Shown in pieces: positions 1 to 11,910 of a stretch of 64,000 nucleotides of DNA. The notes beneath the pieces were generated by a model. That model was given only the letters and a program-made list of their open reading frames with translations, was not told the DNA's origin and searched no databases. The DNA comes from Margaritifera margaritifera (taxonomy: Eukaryota; Mollusca; Bivalvia; Unionida; Margaritiferidae). Position numbers and translations under genes: made by a program. The stretch spans positions 6,518,001 through 6,582,000 of the forward strand of contig JAQPZY010001660.1 of assembly GCA_029931535.1 (NCBI GenBank). Reading direction: 5' to 3'. Within the stretch, counting starts at the first letter, position 1. Each line of letters starts with the position of its first letter.

Positions 1-20
1 TAGTGTGAATGGAGTAAATG

Positions 21-740
21 TGAATGGAGTAAGCATATAGCCTGGCCTGAACACTATGAATGAATGGGGCAAGTGCATAGCTCGGCCAGAACACCATGAA
101 TGAATGTAGTAAGGGTATAGCCTGGCCTGAACACTATGAATGAATGGAGTAAGGGCATAGCCTGGCCTGAACACTATGAATGAATAGAGTAAGGGTATAG
201 CCTGGCCTGAATACTATGAATGAATAGAGTAAGGGTATAGTCTGGCCTGAATACTATGAATGAATGGAGTAAGGGCATAGCCTGACCTGAATACTATGAA
301 TGAATAGAGTAATGGCATAGCCTGGCCTGAATAATATGAATGAATGGAGTAAGGGCATAGCCTGGCCTGAACACTATGAATGAATGGAGTAAGGGCATAG
401 CCTGGCCTGAACACTATGAATGAATAGACTAAGGGTATAGCCTGGCTTGAACACTATGAATGAATAGAGTAAGGGTATAGCCTGTCCTGAACACTATGAA
501 TGAATGGAGTAAGGGCATAGCCCGGCCTGAATAATATGAATGAATAGAGTATGGGCATAGCCTGGCTTGAACACTATGAATGAATGGAGTAAGGGCATAA
601 CCTGGCCTGAACACTATGAATGAATAGAGTAAGGGCATAGCCTGGCCTGAACAATATGAATGAATAGAGTAAGGGCATAGCCTGGCTTGAACACTATGAA
701 TGAATGGAGTAAGGACATAACCCAGCCTGAATACTATGAA
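21..740. repeat. 40-bp tandem repeat, 18 units
   Basis: Eighteen consecutive 40-bp units follow each other with only point differences and no length change; a degenerate partial unit precedes position 21. The unit carries AGTAAGGGCATAGCCTGGCC. Forty is not a multiple of three, so the open frames seen on the minus strand cycle every three units and are products of the repeat, not genes. The array ends abruptly at 741. Confidence 0.95.
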
Positions 741-3700
741 TGATTATCTCAGTCCCAGCCCATATATATTCTCTTGTCTGGGATCTTCAAAACTCAGAAT
801 GAACTAAATCTGGAATAACAAAACCCAATGAAATTTGAGTTTTGGAAGTTGTATTGTACATGCTTAGTAACCATTTACTTTTGGATAATCAAACAATAAT
901 TTGTAACAGTAAAATATAATTACTACAATTATACAGTAACAAGGATTCCATGGAATACATTGTCTAACATGCAACAGTGCTGTGATGTATCAGGGTAAAT
1001 AACTTGCAAAAAACTTACAACTAAACACCTGTTGGTTGTTCAGGGGTGGAACTTCTTAAAAGCTAGTGGGCAACCAGACTGAGAACTTTAAGTCTTGTTG
1101 CCCAACAATGCCATCTGTTTGCCCCAGATTTCCACAGATGGTTCCAATTACACTGTAATTCAGCTTTTTGCATGTAACTTACATTACACAAGGTTATAAA
1201 ACAAGTAATAAATGAAGAGCAACTTAGACTGCAAGGAATAGTATCAAAATCTCTTCTGACATAAAATAAAAATACATTTTGATTCATTTATATTTGTTTT
1301 GTATAATTGGAGCTTTATTGATAGAAGAGGTTGAATAATACCATATATTAATAAAGAGGTCAGGTATATACAATATATAATATATTTAGCCATGCAATAT
1401 TTTGTAAAGGAAAGAAAAATACAACTTGACTAACAGCTTTTACCAATAACTTTCAAAGTAAAACATATAACTTGAAAGACACATAAAGATATTCTGCAAT
1501 TTAAAATCCAGCTGGTAAGCAATTGAATAAGAGGTAAGTAAGTAAATGGTTATTCAGTGTGTAGCAAGCCTCATTCAAACCACAGGTCAATTATCATGTA
1601 AATTCCTCAAGAATGAGAATATATCACAAAGTACCTGTGGCAGGAATGAAACAAAGCTCACATCAATGAACTTTATTTAAGGCACAATTTTACACTCAAT
1701 ATGAATTTATTATAAAATGCTAATCATTCAAGAAAATGTGAGCAATAACAATGGAACATGTCAGTAAATACACATTATGACACATACTGTAATGTTTGAT
1801 TGAGCTTCATCCAATCCATTATGACTTTAAAACAGAAAAACACTTAAACTTAAATGCAAGCATAGTCAAACACATCTTTGCTAGCCAAGGGTCATTGATC
1901 CACTCCATTCCCACATTGATGAGGTAGAAAAACGAACCTTGCATAGCAAAGATGAATCAAGCAGGGCTTGTTAGTTCAAGCTCTAAATCATATTAGTTTC
2001 ATCCCTGGTACAATTTAAATTCCACAAGGAAATCTTATTTTATCCATTTTTATTAATATATCCCACCTAAATCATATCTCTATTATTTTTAATCACACTT
2101 TATTACACTAAAACGTATCATGTCTGCCTAGATCAGCTGTTCATTAGATAGAGCTTATTTACATTTTAAACTGATCATGCATTGCTCACCTGAACAAGAA
2201 TAGAAGTGCAAATTTTACTGGTTGTAGTATGAAACTCTGACCAATGGCAATTTGTTTAGCTTTGCCAATTCAAGCAAGTATGTGTGTATGCAAATAAGGT
2301 CATGGTGCTGCTGCTTGGATCAATGAAATCTGGACCCAGTTATATGTTTAATCAAGCGATGACACTCAGTGATCATTATCACATGTGTAATTATTGGGCA
2401 CAGCTGACACCTGGGGTAACTATTCTTAGCTATAGTGGACTAAAATATAATTCAGATCCCACTATTACTGACCCTGCATCAAAGTAAACATACTTCTCAT
2501 AAACTACTGGCAGCCAGAATCTTTTTGTCCTGTTGGGCGCAAACTCAGAAAAGCTTGACTGCCCGAAGTTAAATTTTGGTTGTCTAAGGCCTCCTAGGCA
2601 CTGTATTTTTCTGGCTTTGTCGTTGAAATGTGAAACTATCACTGTCACTACCAAAAGGTGATACATGTGTCTCTCCCTTTGGTAATACAGGCAAGACAAA
2701 GAAATAAGATTGATATTTCAGGCTCAAGTATGTTTAAATGAAGTTGAATGTACTATACTTACCTTTAAGTCCAGCTTTCTACAATAAACATTTCTAGAGA
2801 ATCCATGACACAATCCCTTGATTGCTAAAAAAGAAAACCAATATCAGCAATAAGTGACCTACTGAAAGTGGAATTTAATGATGCAGTAGTAACATGCTTA
2901 TTCTACACATTTGTGGTCCTGGGTTAGATCTGTTTTCAACACATATAAGGCTATTTAATTTAAAATCTATGGTTGGTGGTTTTGTCCAAATTTTCTAGTT
3001 TCATCAACCTTAAAGACCATTTCACACTACATCTAAGCCATCATGACTACATGTGTAGTTACTTGGACAAAGCACATAAATGCATTAATTTTAAATTTTG
3101 TTAACAACACATAAAAATTACACATATTACAACATAAACATTTTTTTTCCTAAACATTTTTCAATTTGTAGAGAACTTTACCTGGTCCACTTGCTTACAA
3201 AACATAATTGTTTTTAAAAAAAGTGAACTTGCAGTATGAAGGCATAAGTCAGTAATGCTGTTAAATTCTCAAGGAAAATTTGGGTGATGATAGAGCTTTA
3301 AAGGGTTTCACATGGAATACTTAAATTCCTCACTACAAAGTTTTAGAAATCTGATCATGGTAACTAGCATGTTAAACATGGAACCATCAAAATGATCTAA
3401 ATTTTCATTAAAAATAAAACAAAATGGAGCAATAATTAAAAAAAGCTCCCCAAACAGCATCTATCAAATATTCCATATTGCAAATGATATCAGCTGTATC
3501 ATCGCTTCATTTCTAAAGATGTGTATCGGTCCCTAACTATCTCATATCGGGCCTGGGTTTCCCATTAAACTCTCCATAATCATGTAGAGCAATATCATAT
3601 TAGCTTAATAATGTATTCACGCTGAGGAGCAAAGGTACACTTGAGAATCGGCATAGCTTAGCTGTTATAACTTACTCCTATGACAAGTTGGTATTTAAAA

Positions 3701-3776
3701 CACTTATATCTGGGAATTGTTCTAGATAGATTGGTATGGGCCCGACACGATCATTTTGGGATACAATTCTATCTTG
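741..3776. other. No recognisable gene; probable LRRC45 intron 2
   Basis: AT-rich DNA without a recognisable exon. It lies downstream of the LRRC45 exon-2 donor on the minus strand and is probably intron, but I could not find exon 3 here. A minus-strand open stretch around 2430-2690 contains a Phe/Arg/Lys-rich segment that I do not recognise. Around 2880-2940 there is a very weak tRNA-like segment. Confidence 0.5.
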
Positions 3777-3799
3777 TGTGTGTGTTGGGGGGGGGGGGG
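3777..3799. repeat. GT / poly-G simple repeat
   Basis: Short GT run followed by an uninterrupted G tract. Replication slippage product. From here to about 4340 I see nothing else. Confidence 0.85.
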
Positions 3800-4339
3800 A
3801 GGATAAAATTTGCAGGAGTAAACTGCTAAAATGTAGATATTCTTTTTGAGGATTAGGTCCTATATTTGATCCTTGAGTGCCCCTACAAATCTTTCATTTC
3901 AAATGAAAAATAATATGTCTAAGAACATGAAATGATTGAATGCAGTGAACTATGCTGGGTGGGCAACATCTGTTATGACCATCATTTATGAAATGTAGCC
4001 ATTTGACTGAGCATTCTTGTGGTTGCAATAATTACTTATGTACATATATCTTTAAATTATCTGTATCTATATCTTGTGTGATGTAGGGGCTTTTCCACAT
4101 AAACATGCCTTAAGAAAGTTGTTACTATATAGTTACTACAAACTGTCTTCACATGCACTGCACAATTACCCAGGTGGATAGATTCCAATATTTTCATGAT
4201 GAATGGATTTTTCATCTGTTCAGTTTTACAATGTTCAACATTAAAGCATCGATTGTTATTTATAACCAGTCTTTCACTAACATCTGCTCATTATGCAATC
4301 TCAGTAATTTCTGGTCTTAATTTAATGACTATGTTTAAA

Positions 4340-4610
4340 TAGGGATCAAAAAGTTTTCTGCTGCTAATGCTGGCACTACCAACCACTTTGTAGAATATAA
4401 CCAGTCTTTTAATTTTCTGGCACTGTTGCAAGGATGGAAGGTCAAGCTTTTGCAGCATACTGGCGATGCATATCTTTTCAAGCCATCTATAGTTGCCTAT
4501 TATGAATATAGCTGATAGGTGCTGGACCCTTTATAACCTTTCAATATCAGTATTGTAGCAAATGCTTGTATGAAGATGCTACTTGTACCCTCTTTCAAGT
4601 GTAGCAGCAA
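4340..4610 (-). mobile_element. LINE reverse-transcriptase C-terminal fragment
   Basis: On the minus strand one frame reads a segment with the pattern LDLPSLQQCQKIKRLVIFYK followed by a KLFDPY-like stretch. This is the typical C-terminal block of non-LTR retrotransposon polymerases in animals (L.W..L..RR...RL..FYK). No catalytic motif is present, so this is a short 5'-truncated remnant. It sits in the presumed second intron of LRRC45. The clade cannot be assigned. Confidence 0.6.
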
Positions 4611-4770
4611 ATATCAGGTCAAAATCAACTTGGGGATGATATTAATTTAAATGGCTCATTGGTTTTTAAAAGCACTTTCAGCACTGTATTGGACTATATT
4701 CTGCTGAGGAAATGGAAGCTTAATGCCTTTCTCATGGACAAACAGAGGCAGATGACCAGGGACTGGCCTG

Positions 4771-4840
4771 GGAGGGTATCAACACTGTGACCCTTGGATT
4801 ATGGGTCCAATCCTCAACTAACTGAGCTAATAGAGCTCCC
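4771..4840 (-). repeat. tRNA-Met-like pseudogene or SINE head
   Basis: Read on the minus strand this is a near tRNA-length sequence. It has complementary ends (GGGAG with CTCCC), a box-A-like TAGCTCAGTTAG and a 5-bp anticodon stem TTGGA/TCCAA closing a 7-base loop with CAT. Position 33 is C instead of T and the box B is poor (GTGTTGATACC), so it is more likely a SINE-derived copy than a working tRNA gene. Confidence 0.5.
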
Positions 4841-4960
4841 TAATTTAAATGGTTAAGGATGATTTATTAGACCTGTTCATAAAGCATGCAAAACTGAACT
4901 GCACATATAAGCATCAATGTCATGCACATAATTTGACAACCAATAATATTTAGGTCATAC

Positions 4961-5112
4961 CATCTTCGCTCAACATGCAGTCAGCAAACTTCACTTCTAG
5001 AAATGATCTGTCTGTTGCCAATATTTTGCCTAGAACAGCACATGTCTTACTGGTCAAACTGCAGGTGGACAAATCAAGAACATTCTTGTCTTTCTTTGTG
5101 GAGTGCTCAAAA
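4961..5112 (-). CDS. LRRC45: LRRC45 second coding exon
   Basis: 152 bases, residues 29-79 plus one base. It contains the first LRR-like block (LDLSTCSL) and the conserved DCMLSEDG segment. The acceptor GTTAACAG is preceded by a long pyrimidine tract; the donor is GTATGA. The phase agrees with exon 1 only for this acceptor, which is why I preferred it to other AGs nearby. Confidence 0.8.
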
Positions 5113-6359
5113 CTGTTAACATTTGGAGAGGAAAATGAAATAAAAACTTCCTGGATCAATGCATTCATGCATACAAATATTATGATAAATTTATTTAAAA
5201 CTCTGACATGACAGTGTTATGGTTGGATAAATTTTACATTTTCTTCACATTTACAGATGTCTCTACACCTTTTAAAAAAATACTGTATTTATTTTGACAC
5301 AAATATGAACAGTTGCCATAAAAATATCAGTACACCTGCAAAACTATTACATACAAAATCTTAAATAAATTATTGATTTGTAGCAATATTCTGTAGAAAT
5401 CAGCTATATACAAATCTAATACAGAAGGAGACAAAAAGCAGATATAATAAAAAAGAATATACAAAGTGCATTGATATATTACTTGTATTATTACAAAAAA
5501 AAAGAAGAAAAAACAATGTAAGAAAGGAAGGAAATAATTACACAGATCATAAAAAAGAAATGGAGACCAAATATGTTTTGAACAGATGTGAAAAACTGCT
5601 ACAGTTCAGAAAGTTAGTTAATTATAGTAATAATTACTATAAAGAGTTTAATATAATAATGTCATGATATGATTATACATGATCAAGAAACTTTGATTTT
5701 TCACTAAAAACAGGGAACTTATCCATATAAATGGATAGATATTTTTCTTTATCTTGTCTATACTTAAGAAATTTCTAAACATTCTCTAACATTGGTAGCC
5801 ATTTTTATATTTACAAGTAAATTATAAACTTTGCATAAGGAAATATATAACTTGTTGCTTGTGCTGTCTTTGCCTGAATTCCAAAACATATATTTAAAAC
5901 ATTTATTTCAATCAAAGATATTTCTTAGTGTTAAATGTGTACAAATTCCACCAAAAATCAAGAACTGGTCTACATCCCCATACAAAGCGGTGGTTGGGTT
6001 CGGTTGGTTAATTTAGTAGTAAAGCTCTCATTGTAAATCTCTGAGATCATGAGCTAGATCTTTGCCATCTTAAGCATAAGCAAAAGTATAACTGAAAATA
6101 ACAGTGCATTAGTTTCATTCAATTTCCTTTTGCTTCATAAAAGTGACATGTTTGTAAATAAAATTTATGAATTAATTGATTAACCAAATGTCAGAAACAT
6201 GTCATTATATTAGTCTCTCTGATGACAGTTAAGGAGGTACGACACACCATCAATTGTATTTAACTAAACATACCTCTTTAATTGGTTGATGACACTATCT
6301 TGAGTTTCTAGGTGATTTTCTCTGCAGAGGCGAACATACGTGTGTCTGAAATCTTCCAT
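4961..6359 (-). CDS. LRRC45: Leucine-rich repeat-containing protein 45 (5' part, two exons)
   Basis: LRRC45 is known in vertebrates as a centrosomal protein of the centriole linker, with N-terminal leucine-rich repeats followed by a long coiled coil. Two exons are visible on the minus strand, 6359-6274 and 5112-4961. They join in frame (2+1 bases, giving Ser29) through a GTATGT donor and a polypyrimidine...AACAG acceptor. The first 79 residues resemble the family N-terminus: an opening MEDFRHTYVRLCREN, then NVLDLSTCSLTS, then DCMLSEDG, which matches the order and spacing in vertebrate LRRC45. Exon 2 ends in phase 1 at GTATGA. The LRR array and the coiled coil are not seen, so the gene continues to the left, possibly outside the window. 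The start codon has a good context (AAA ATG G). A DIRS-like element ends just upstream. Confidence 0.85.
5113..6273 (-). other. LRRC45 intron 1
   Basis: 1161-bp intron, AT-rich. It contains a weak tRNA-like segment at about 5990-6062 (TTAGTAGTAAAGCTCTCA with a decayed box B), probably an old SINE head. Nothing else is recognised. Confidence 0.7.
6274..6359 (-). CDS. LRRC45: LRRC45 first coding exon
   Basis: It codes 28 residues plus two bases and ends at AAGAG|GTATGT. The sequence just before the ATG, TTTTATTTATAG|AAA, looks like a splice acceptor, so a non-coding 5' exon may exist further upstream (to the right). Confidence 0.8.
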
Positions 6360-6378
6360 TTTCTATAAATAAAAGCAA

Positions 6379-6670
6379 GAAAGCAAATTTTTAAGTATAT
6401 TATGTTTCTCCGAGAATACTTACCTGATTACATTAACGTAAGGGATATAATCCTGCTACCTCCCGAATCCAACCATACTAAAAGACAAAAATTCGTCTTT
6501 TGTGTCTATATCATATAGTCAAAGGGCAATAACTCTTGTCCATTACCTCCCCTTGCCACCACCAGGTGTCACTAGTTTTTAAGCTGAGCGGGGTGGCTGG
6601 GAGGGTTTGTAAGTAATGTGATTGGGTAAGTATTCTCGGAGAGACATAATTTACTTAAAAATTTGCTTTC
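6379..6670. repeat. Inverted repeat at the 3' end of a DIRS-like element
   Basis: The arms at 6379-6434 and 6615-6670 are reverse complements over about 56 bases with roughly five mismatches, and about 180 bases separate them. The shared core includes TCTCCGAGAATACTTACC. The pair lies directly beyond the recombinase end of the DIRS-like element on the same strand, so I read it as terminal inverted or internal complementary repeat structure of that element. The left arm ends 19 bases upstream of the LRRC45 start codon. Confidence 0.75.
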
Positions 6671-7354
6671 TCCTTCAAATACATTCCCCAATCACATTAA
6701 CATTAGGAGAATAGGTCATAGGAGGAGGGAATGTTGAGCATCCAACCTATACCTCAAGTATCCTTCTAGGGAATAAAAGGCTGGATTCCATATGTGAACG
6801 ATAACACACTCTCCTAATTAAAAAGCAACTCAGCCTAGGGACACGTGATCTGTGACCCTTATATCCGGTTAAGAAGATGATTATTGAATTCTTCTTACCG
6901 AAAAAATTTCACTGGCTAATCCAGTGAAGCTAAGCGGCTGTGTTGGCTTTAACTGGGTCGGGTGGTCATTTGGGCTGCTGCCACAGGACCCACCAGATTC
7001 AGAGTTTGTTTCTGCGAAGCGAAATCTCTGAGATAAAATCTCTCAAAGGTTGACTCAGCATGCCAGCTGACAGCTTCTATTATGGCTCGGATCGAAATGT
7101 TACGTTTGAAAGTGCTGCTTGCAAAGATGGTTATAATTCATGAGTTGAAATGCTCATAAGGCGACACTGATCTTTTGAGAATTCAGAGTAAGCCAAGCAT
7201 ATAACCCACTTCAGCCACAAAAATAGGGCTTGAGGGGCGATATCCTGCTTCCTGGGAAAAAGAGATGGTTGTGTGTGCCACAACTTGCCTCTGTGCACTT
7301 CAAGTAGTGCTTGAGGGCGTGGACAGTGGCTGCTGCTCTCGACATGTCTAACAA

Positions 7355-7535
7355 AGATTTGGTTGTTATGGGTTTAACGCCATTTTTCAGCACATGATAG
7401 ACTATACATGGCAGCCAGTACATTTGGTGGAGGAAGAACCTGAGATAACCCCGGGAAGAACCACTGACCCACAGGAAGCAACTGGCAAGCTTTCTCACAT
7501 ACCCCTGTTTACCGAGCCTGAGACTCGAACCCACG
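7355..7535 (-). mobile_element. SINE fragment inside the DIRS recombinase
   Basis: About 180 bases match the SINE at 18333-18588 in the same orientation, including the tail GGCGTTAAACCCAT and the box B GGGTTCGAGTCTC. The tRNA 5' half is lost or unrecognisable. It separates the recombinase SEL box from its Tyr box, so it arrived after the DIRS element. Confidence 0.75.
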
Positions 7536-7809
7536 CGGGATCTGTAAAGGTCTAACGAAGAGAGGGAGCATATGACGACTCTCAGATTGACCACTGACGG
7601 CAACCTATTTTTGGCCACAGAGCCTGGTTATGTCTTGAGGACCACCGAACCATATGATCTGAAATGAAGATAGTTTGGGTCAGCTGAAAGGGCTTGTAAC
7701 TCGCTCACCTGGCATGCAGAAGCTAAGGCTATCAGGAAACATGTTTTGTAGGATAGTAGCTTCAACGAGGTTCAGGCTAAAGGCTTGAATTCATCTGAAT
7801 TGAGCCATG

Positions 7810-8334
7810 TTAAAAGCCAGGAGAGATTCTATTTTGGAAACAGGGTGAGGCATTTTGGTCAATCCAGATCAAAGCTAGTAGGTCTGATAGATCTTTATCA
7901 TGACCAATATCTCGTCTGCCATGATGTGTCTGAATGTGTCCGATTATCATGGAGCGGTAGCCTTTGACGGTAAAAGGGGCCAGCTTTTTCTCCTTGTTGA
8001 GCCTGAGAAAGAAGTTGGCAAGTTGAGAGATCGAGGCACTCAAAGGGATGATGTTATTGACTTGGCACCAGTCTCTGAAAATACGCCACTTTCCATCATT
8101 AACCTTCAGAGTGGAGGGCCTTCTTGCTCTCGAGATTCTCTCCACAATCAGAAGTCTAAATTCTTTCTCTCGCAAAGCTGTCTTGACAAGAGTCAGGTGT
8201 GAAGGAGTAGGTGGTTTGGGTAGAGGTGGAGCACCTGCAACCGTGGTTGCTTGAGAAGATTTGGCTTGGCCGGAATCTTCCTGGGCAGATCTATTGCTAG
8301 ATTGAGTAGATCGGTGACCTTGGACTTGTCGCAT
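7810..8334 (-). pseudogene. DIRS-like tyrosine recombinase, N-terminal part
   Basis: A 174-codon open stretch. The first half is low-complexity Ser/Gln/Pro-rich; the second half matches the helical core-binding domain of DIRS/Crypton-type recombinases (K.R.F..WC......S.SQLANFFL.L...K....TVKGYRSMI). The catalytic domain continues in other frames to the left and is split by the SINE at 7355-7535. In an intact element this enzyme would integrate the circular cDNA. Confidence 0.7.
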
Positions 8335-9030
8335 CTAAGAGGGTCTGTCAGAACCATCTTGCAGTTCTGCCCTCAACTTCTGTATTATTGTCGGTACCAA
8401 GACCATGGGTTGGTAGGCAAGGCCCAGAACCCCTCCCAACTGATCAATAGTGCATCCAAGGCCCAAGCTTCTTGGTCTGGAACTGGAGAGATGAAGGTGG
8501 GCAACTTGTGATTCCACCTTGTCGCAAAAAGATCGATCATTGGACGCCCCCAATGTGTGCAAACCCGATGAAAGACTGATTGATGTAGGGATCACGGCAT
8601 CTGAATGACTTTACCCTTTCTGGATAGAGGGTCAGCCAGAACACTGACTCTGCAGGAAATGAGCCTGATTTGTACATTGATATGGAGTTGGTCACACCAA
8701 CGTAGAAATTGCCAAAGCAGAACGTACAGGTCGGGTTATTTGGTGTCCCCCTGTTTAAGGAGGTAGGTCACCACTACCAAGTTGTCCGACATAATCCTGA
8801 CTGTCTTACCTGAGAGTCGGTCCTTTCAGAACTGAAAGGCATTGATGAAAGCCTTCATTCTGAGAAGGTTGATGTGAAGAGGCAGTTCCCCTGGCTCCCA
8901 TGCTGCTGACTGTATCGAAGTCCGGCAACAGATGGGCTCTCCAATCATACGTACTAGCATCGGTACATACTGTCTCTTCTGATTGGGGCTTCTCCAGAGG
9001 AATTGTCCCAAATAGTCCTTAACAGTACTT

Positions 9031-11319
9031 CTTTCTTAAAAATTTAAATGAAGTTTCCATGTCTGCAAAAACATTTAATATTATTTTTGTATGATTCTTT
9101 ATGAAGTTGTATTTAAAATCAATTTTTTTTTTTTATTTAGTTTTTGTCAAAGTGTATTCAGGTCGATAAATAAAACATATTCTCTGATAATATAAATATT
9201 TATAAAGCTTTTATATAAAAACTTGACTGCTTAATTATGAAATGCATGTGTAATCAAAGGTGGGTGTGATTTCTTTAAATGATCAATTAACAAATAATGC
9301 CAAGGATAAGCAAAAAGGTGCCATTTCTTTAATGTGCATGACATTGTTTCCTCAGTTTGAATAAGAAATAGGATCAAAATCGAGGACAATAAAGGGTGTA
9401 CAGATTATTAAAAACTGAATTAAACTACTTAAAAGTTGAATCAAGCCAACTTTTACCATCTGTTCCAGTGATTATCTCCATTCTGGTTCTTTCCAGAACA
9501 ATAAAAAGGTGTGCAGTCAATTAAAAAATGAATTAAGCAACTTAAAATATGAATTTAACCACCTTTCACCATCCGTTCCAGTGATTCTATTAGCTATGCT
9601 TAAGCAAGGGGTGGATAATTCTAAGCGGCTTTTGGAAAATAACCTTGAACCCGGATTAAAAAACAGGTCTAATTTTGCGCCATACCTTGTACGCACATGA
9701 TTTTTTTTAACATTTTAACTGATGTACCTTGCCTGATACTGTGTTTTGAATTAATTGGGTCAGGCTTGTCTTCCAAACCGGAAGATATATTTCCAACATG
9801 GCAAAAGTGGTTTGTGACGTCATTTTTACTGGCTAGAAAATATGTTACACTGCAAAAGTATGTAAACTTCTGGACCAAAATCAGCACACAATATAAATAT
9901 TTCATAACTTTTCAATTACCATATATATAGTTTTAACAGAACTGACAGCCAACTTAAAGAGTTATAAACTTCTGGGCTGCTCCTTTGGCAATTGCTAGCG
10001 CCAACCCATAGAGTGTTGAGCACGTGTTTACCTCTTCGTCATCTTGGGAATATGGTGTTAAGTATTTTCTCCGCTTTTAATTTATTACTTTGTTTTCAGG
10101 TACAAGAACGTATGAAACTGGAAAAAATGAATAGTAACATGCATTCACATCCTTTGATTTGCCTGGATTTTTCTTTTATTTTTGAGTAAATCAAAGCAAG
10201 ATGAATTCTAATGTACAATCAGGGACAATTTACCCCAAATTACCGTACATAGGAAACAAATTGGGATAGAGGTTTTCAGCGCTTATTTTATTCACTTGTA
10301 CAATTGTATGAATATGACAGCATTAATTTTGTGTACGGCTTTATAAGAAATGTTTTTTTTATATCTCATGTTTGCAAATTCCCCTTTGCTGAAGAGAAAA
10401 CTGCTGTCCTCCAAATGTCGGAAATTGTGACTACATGCTATTTTTAGATTTCAATTTTTGGCAAGCTCCTGGTGCAGTATCTTAGGGTTTCTGGGTTTAA
10501 AAAAAAAAAAAAAAAAATATGTAATGAGACTGTGGTAAATCAAACAAATTTAATATTACTCCTTGAAATTGCATTTTTCAAAATACCTTGAACATAGCTA
10601 ATTCTATCCACCACAAAATATCAAACACGGGGTGTGAAAAATGAGAGGAAACTTAGACTACCTTATTTGAAGATACCGAGGTTGAAAGAACCTTTCTTTG
10701 CACTGGTATATGAAAACCGGCATACTGCAAATACAGTTATATTTGATTTTCGACTTAATAAAATCAGCACTATATTAATCTTTGAGAATTTAAACATCCT
10801 AAATTTAAATTACGGTATTTTTCTTTGCTTGTCTTAACACGTTCAATCCTAAAATATAAGTAATTATTCCATTCTCCACATTTGGGATTAAATGGTATTT
10901 CAATCAACCAATTCAGATACATTTTCTATTTCATGAAAATGTATAATAAATTTGCAATTAAAATGCGGAACATGGTACACACAATTATTGTCGGAATCAC
11001 CACAAAAGGAATGAAAAGACGTCCGCCATTGTATACAGTGAACTATTTGTGTAACTCAGATATTGAAGAGCTTCCATCGCTTCAATCAATATAAAATATT
11101 TTGATGACAACCCTAATTATCCTTCTTTCTTTGATGAAACTTAAATAACGTATAATAACGATATTTTATATATAACAAAATTCTACCGAGCAGCTTCTCC
11201 AAAGGGTAAGCAAAGTAACACGAAATAATCTTTATTGATGCAAGCGGCTTAAAAATTGTAAACAAACCCACTACGTGAGTCATGAACTTGTCATTCAATC
11301 TTTAAAGTTGACTAGATAT
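9031..11319. other. Intergenic region between LRRC45 and LRRC20-like gene
   Basis: AT-rich with no coding region that I can support. It holds a poly-A tract at 10499-10517 and a diverged direct duplication of about 70 bases (9405-9474 and 9517-9585, both ending in GTTCCAGTGATT). If the DIRS insertion is ignored, this is the space in which both divergent promoters could lie; I see no clear TATA box or CpG island. Confidence 0.6.
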
Positions 11320-11386
11320 ATGGCTGGCCACAGCGTTACAAAAGTTGTTAATCGTATAAGGGATGCTAAAGAGAACGAAGAATTAG
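11320..11386 (+). CDS. LRRC20: LRRC20-like exon 1
   Basis: 22 codons plus one base; donor G|GTAAGT. It encodes the basic N-terminal helix ENEEL that leads into the first repeat. Confidence 0.82.
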
Positions 11387-11839
11387 GTAAGTTAAAAGTT
11401 AAAGATGCAGGCACACAGATTTTACCTCGGACTATGCAATATCTAAATATATCTAAATATCCTGGTGTCTTCCTATTTCGTGCCCTTAAATCTTAACGTG
11501 AATTTTAACGCGTTCGTTATAATATTGTGAGAATCTATTCAAATAACCATAGGAAGTGTTCAACTATATCTACTTCATTTAATCATCGTTAAAAATGTTT
11601 TGGCATTCATGTACATTAGTTCAGAATTACCATTTTTCCGAGCTTGTGTAAGTTTACTTATTTCCGGAAAAACATCCATGGTTCGTGCCACTGAATAAAA
11701 AGTCATGTGGCATATGACCTGAATGTGACAATTTGGCCATGGTATGTATATTATTATTAATTTATAGTTTCTCCATGTTTTGGAAATTTTAAAAAAAATA
11801 TTATAAATGATTTTTTTTCCCCGTTAATCCTATCAATAT

Positions 11840-11910
<71 letters not shown>

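Larger units (their letters stand above)
6379..9030 (-). mobile_element. DIRS-like tyrosine-recombinase retrotransposon, 5'-truncated
   Basis: The minus strand reads, from high to low coordinates, first an RNase H region with TDAS near 8950, SDN-like and LADPLSRKG blocks (about 8990-8610). A degenerate linker follows, then a tyrosine recombinase N-terminal domain (about 8130-7900, with RPSTLKVNDGKWRIFRDWC), the SELQALS box near 7690 (the usual Arg before it is now Gln), and the C-terminal box ESTFERFYLRD near 7050 with the nucleophilic Tyr. The order RNase H then recombinase is that of DIRS elements. Gag and the RT core are missing; homology stops near 9030. Frames are broken in several places and a SINE interrupts the recombinase, so the element is dead. 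Confidence 0.75.

Noticed and set aside
214..638. Open frames on the minus strand in the first 740 bases
   Set aside because: They are products of the 40-bp tandem repeat and have no gene-like features.
4771..4840. Functional tRNA-Met gene
   Set aside because: Position 33 is not T and the T arm lacks a normal GTTCGA box; a SINE-derived copy is more likely.
7810..8511. Plus-strand open frames opposite the DIRS recombinase
   Set aside because: Shadows of the minus-strand recombinase and RNase H.
11275..11320. A 15-codon N-terminal extension of the LRRC20-like protein
   Set aside because: The open frame continues upstream but has no ATG; the ATG at 11320 aligns with the family start.
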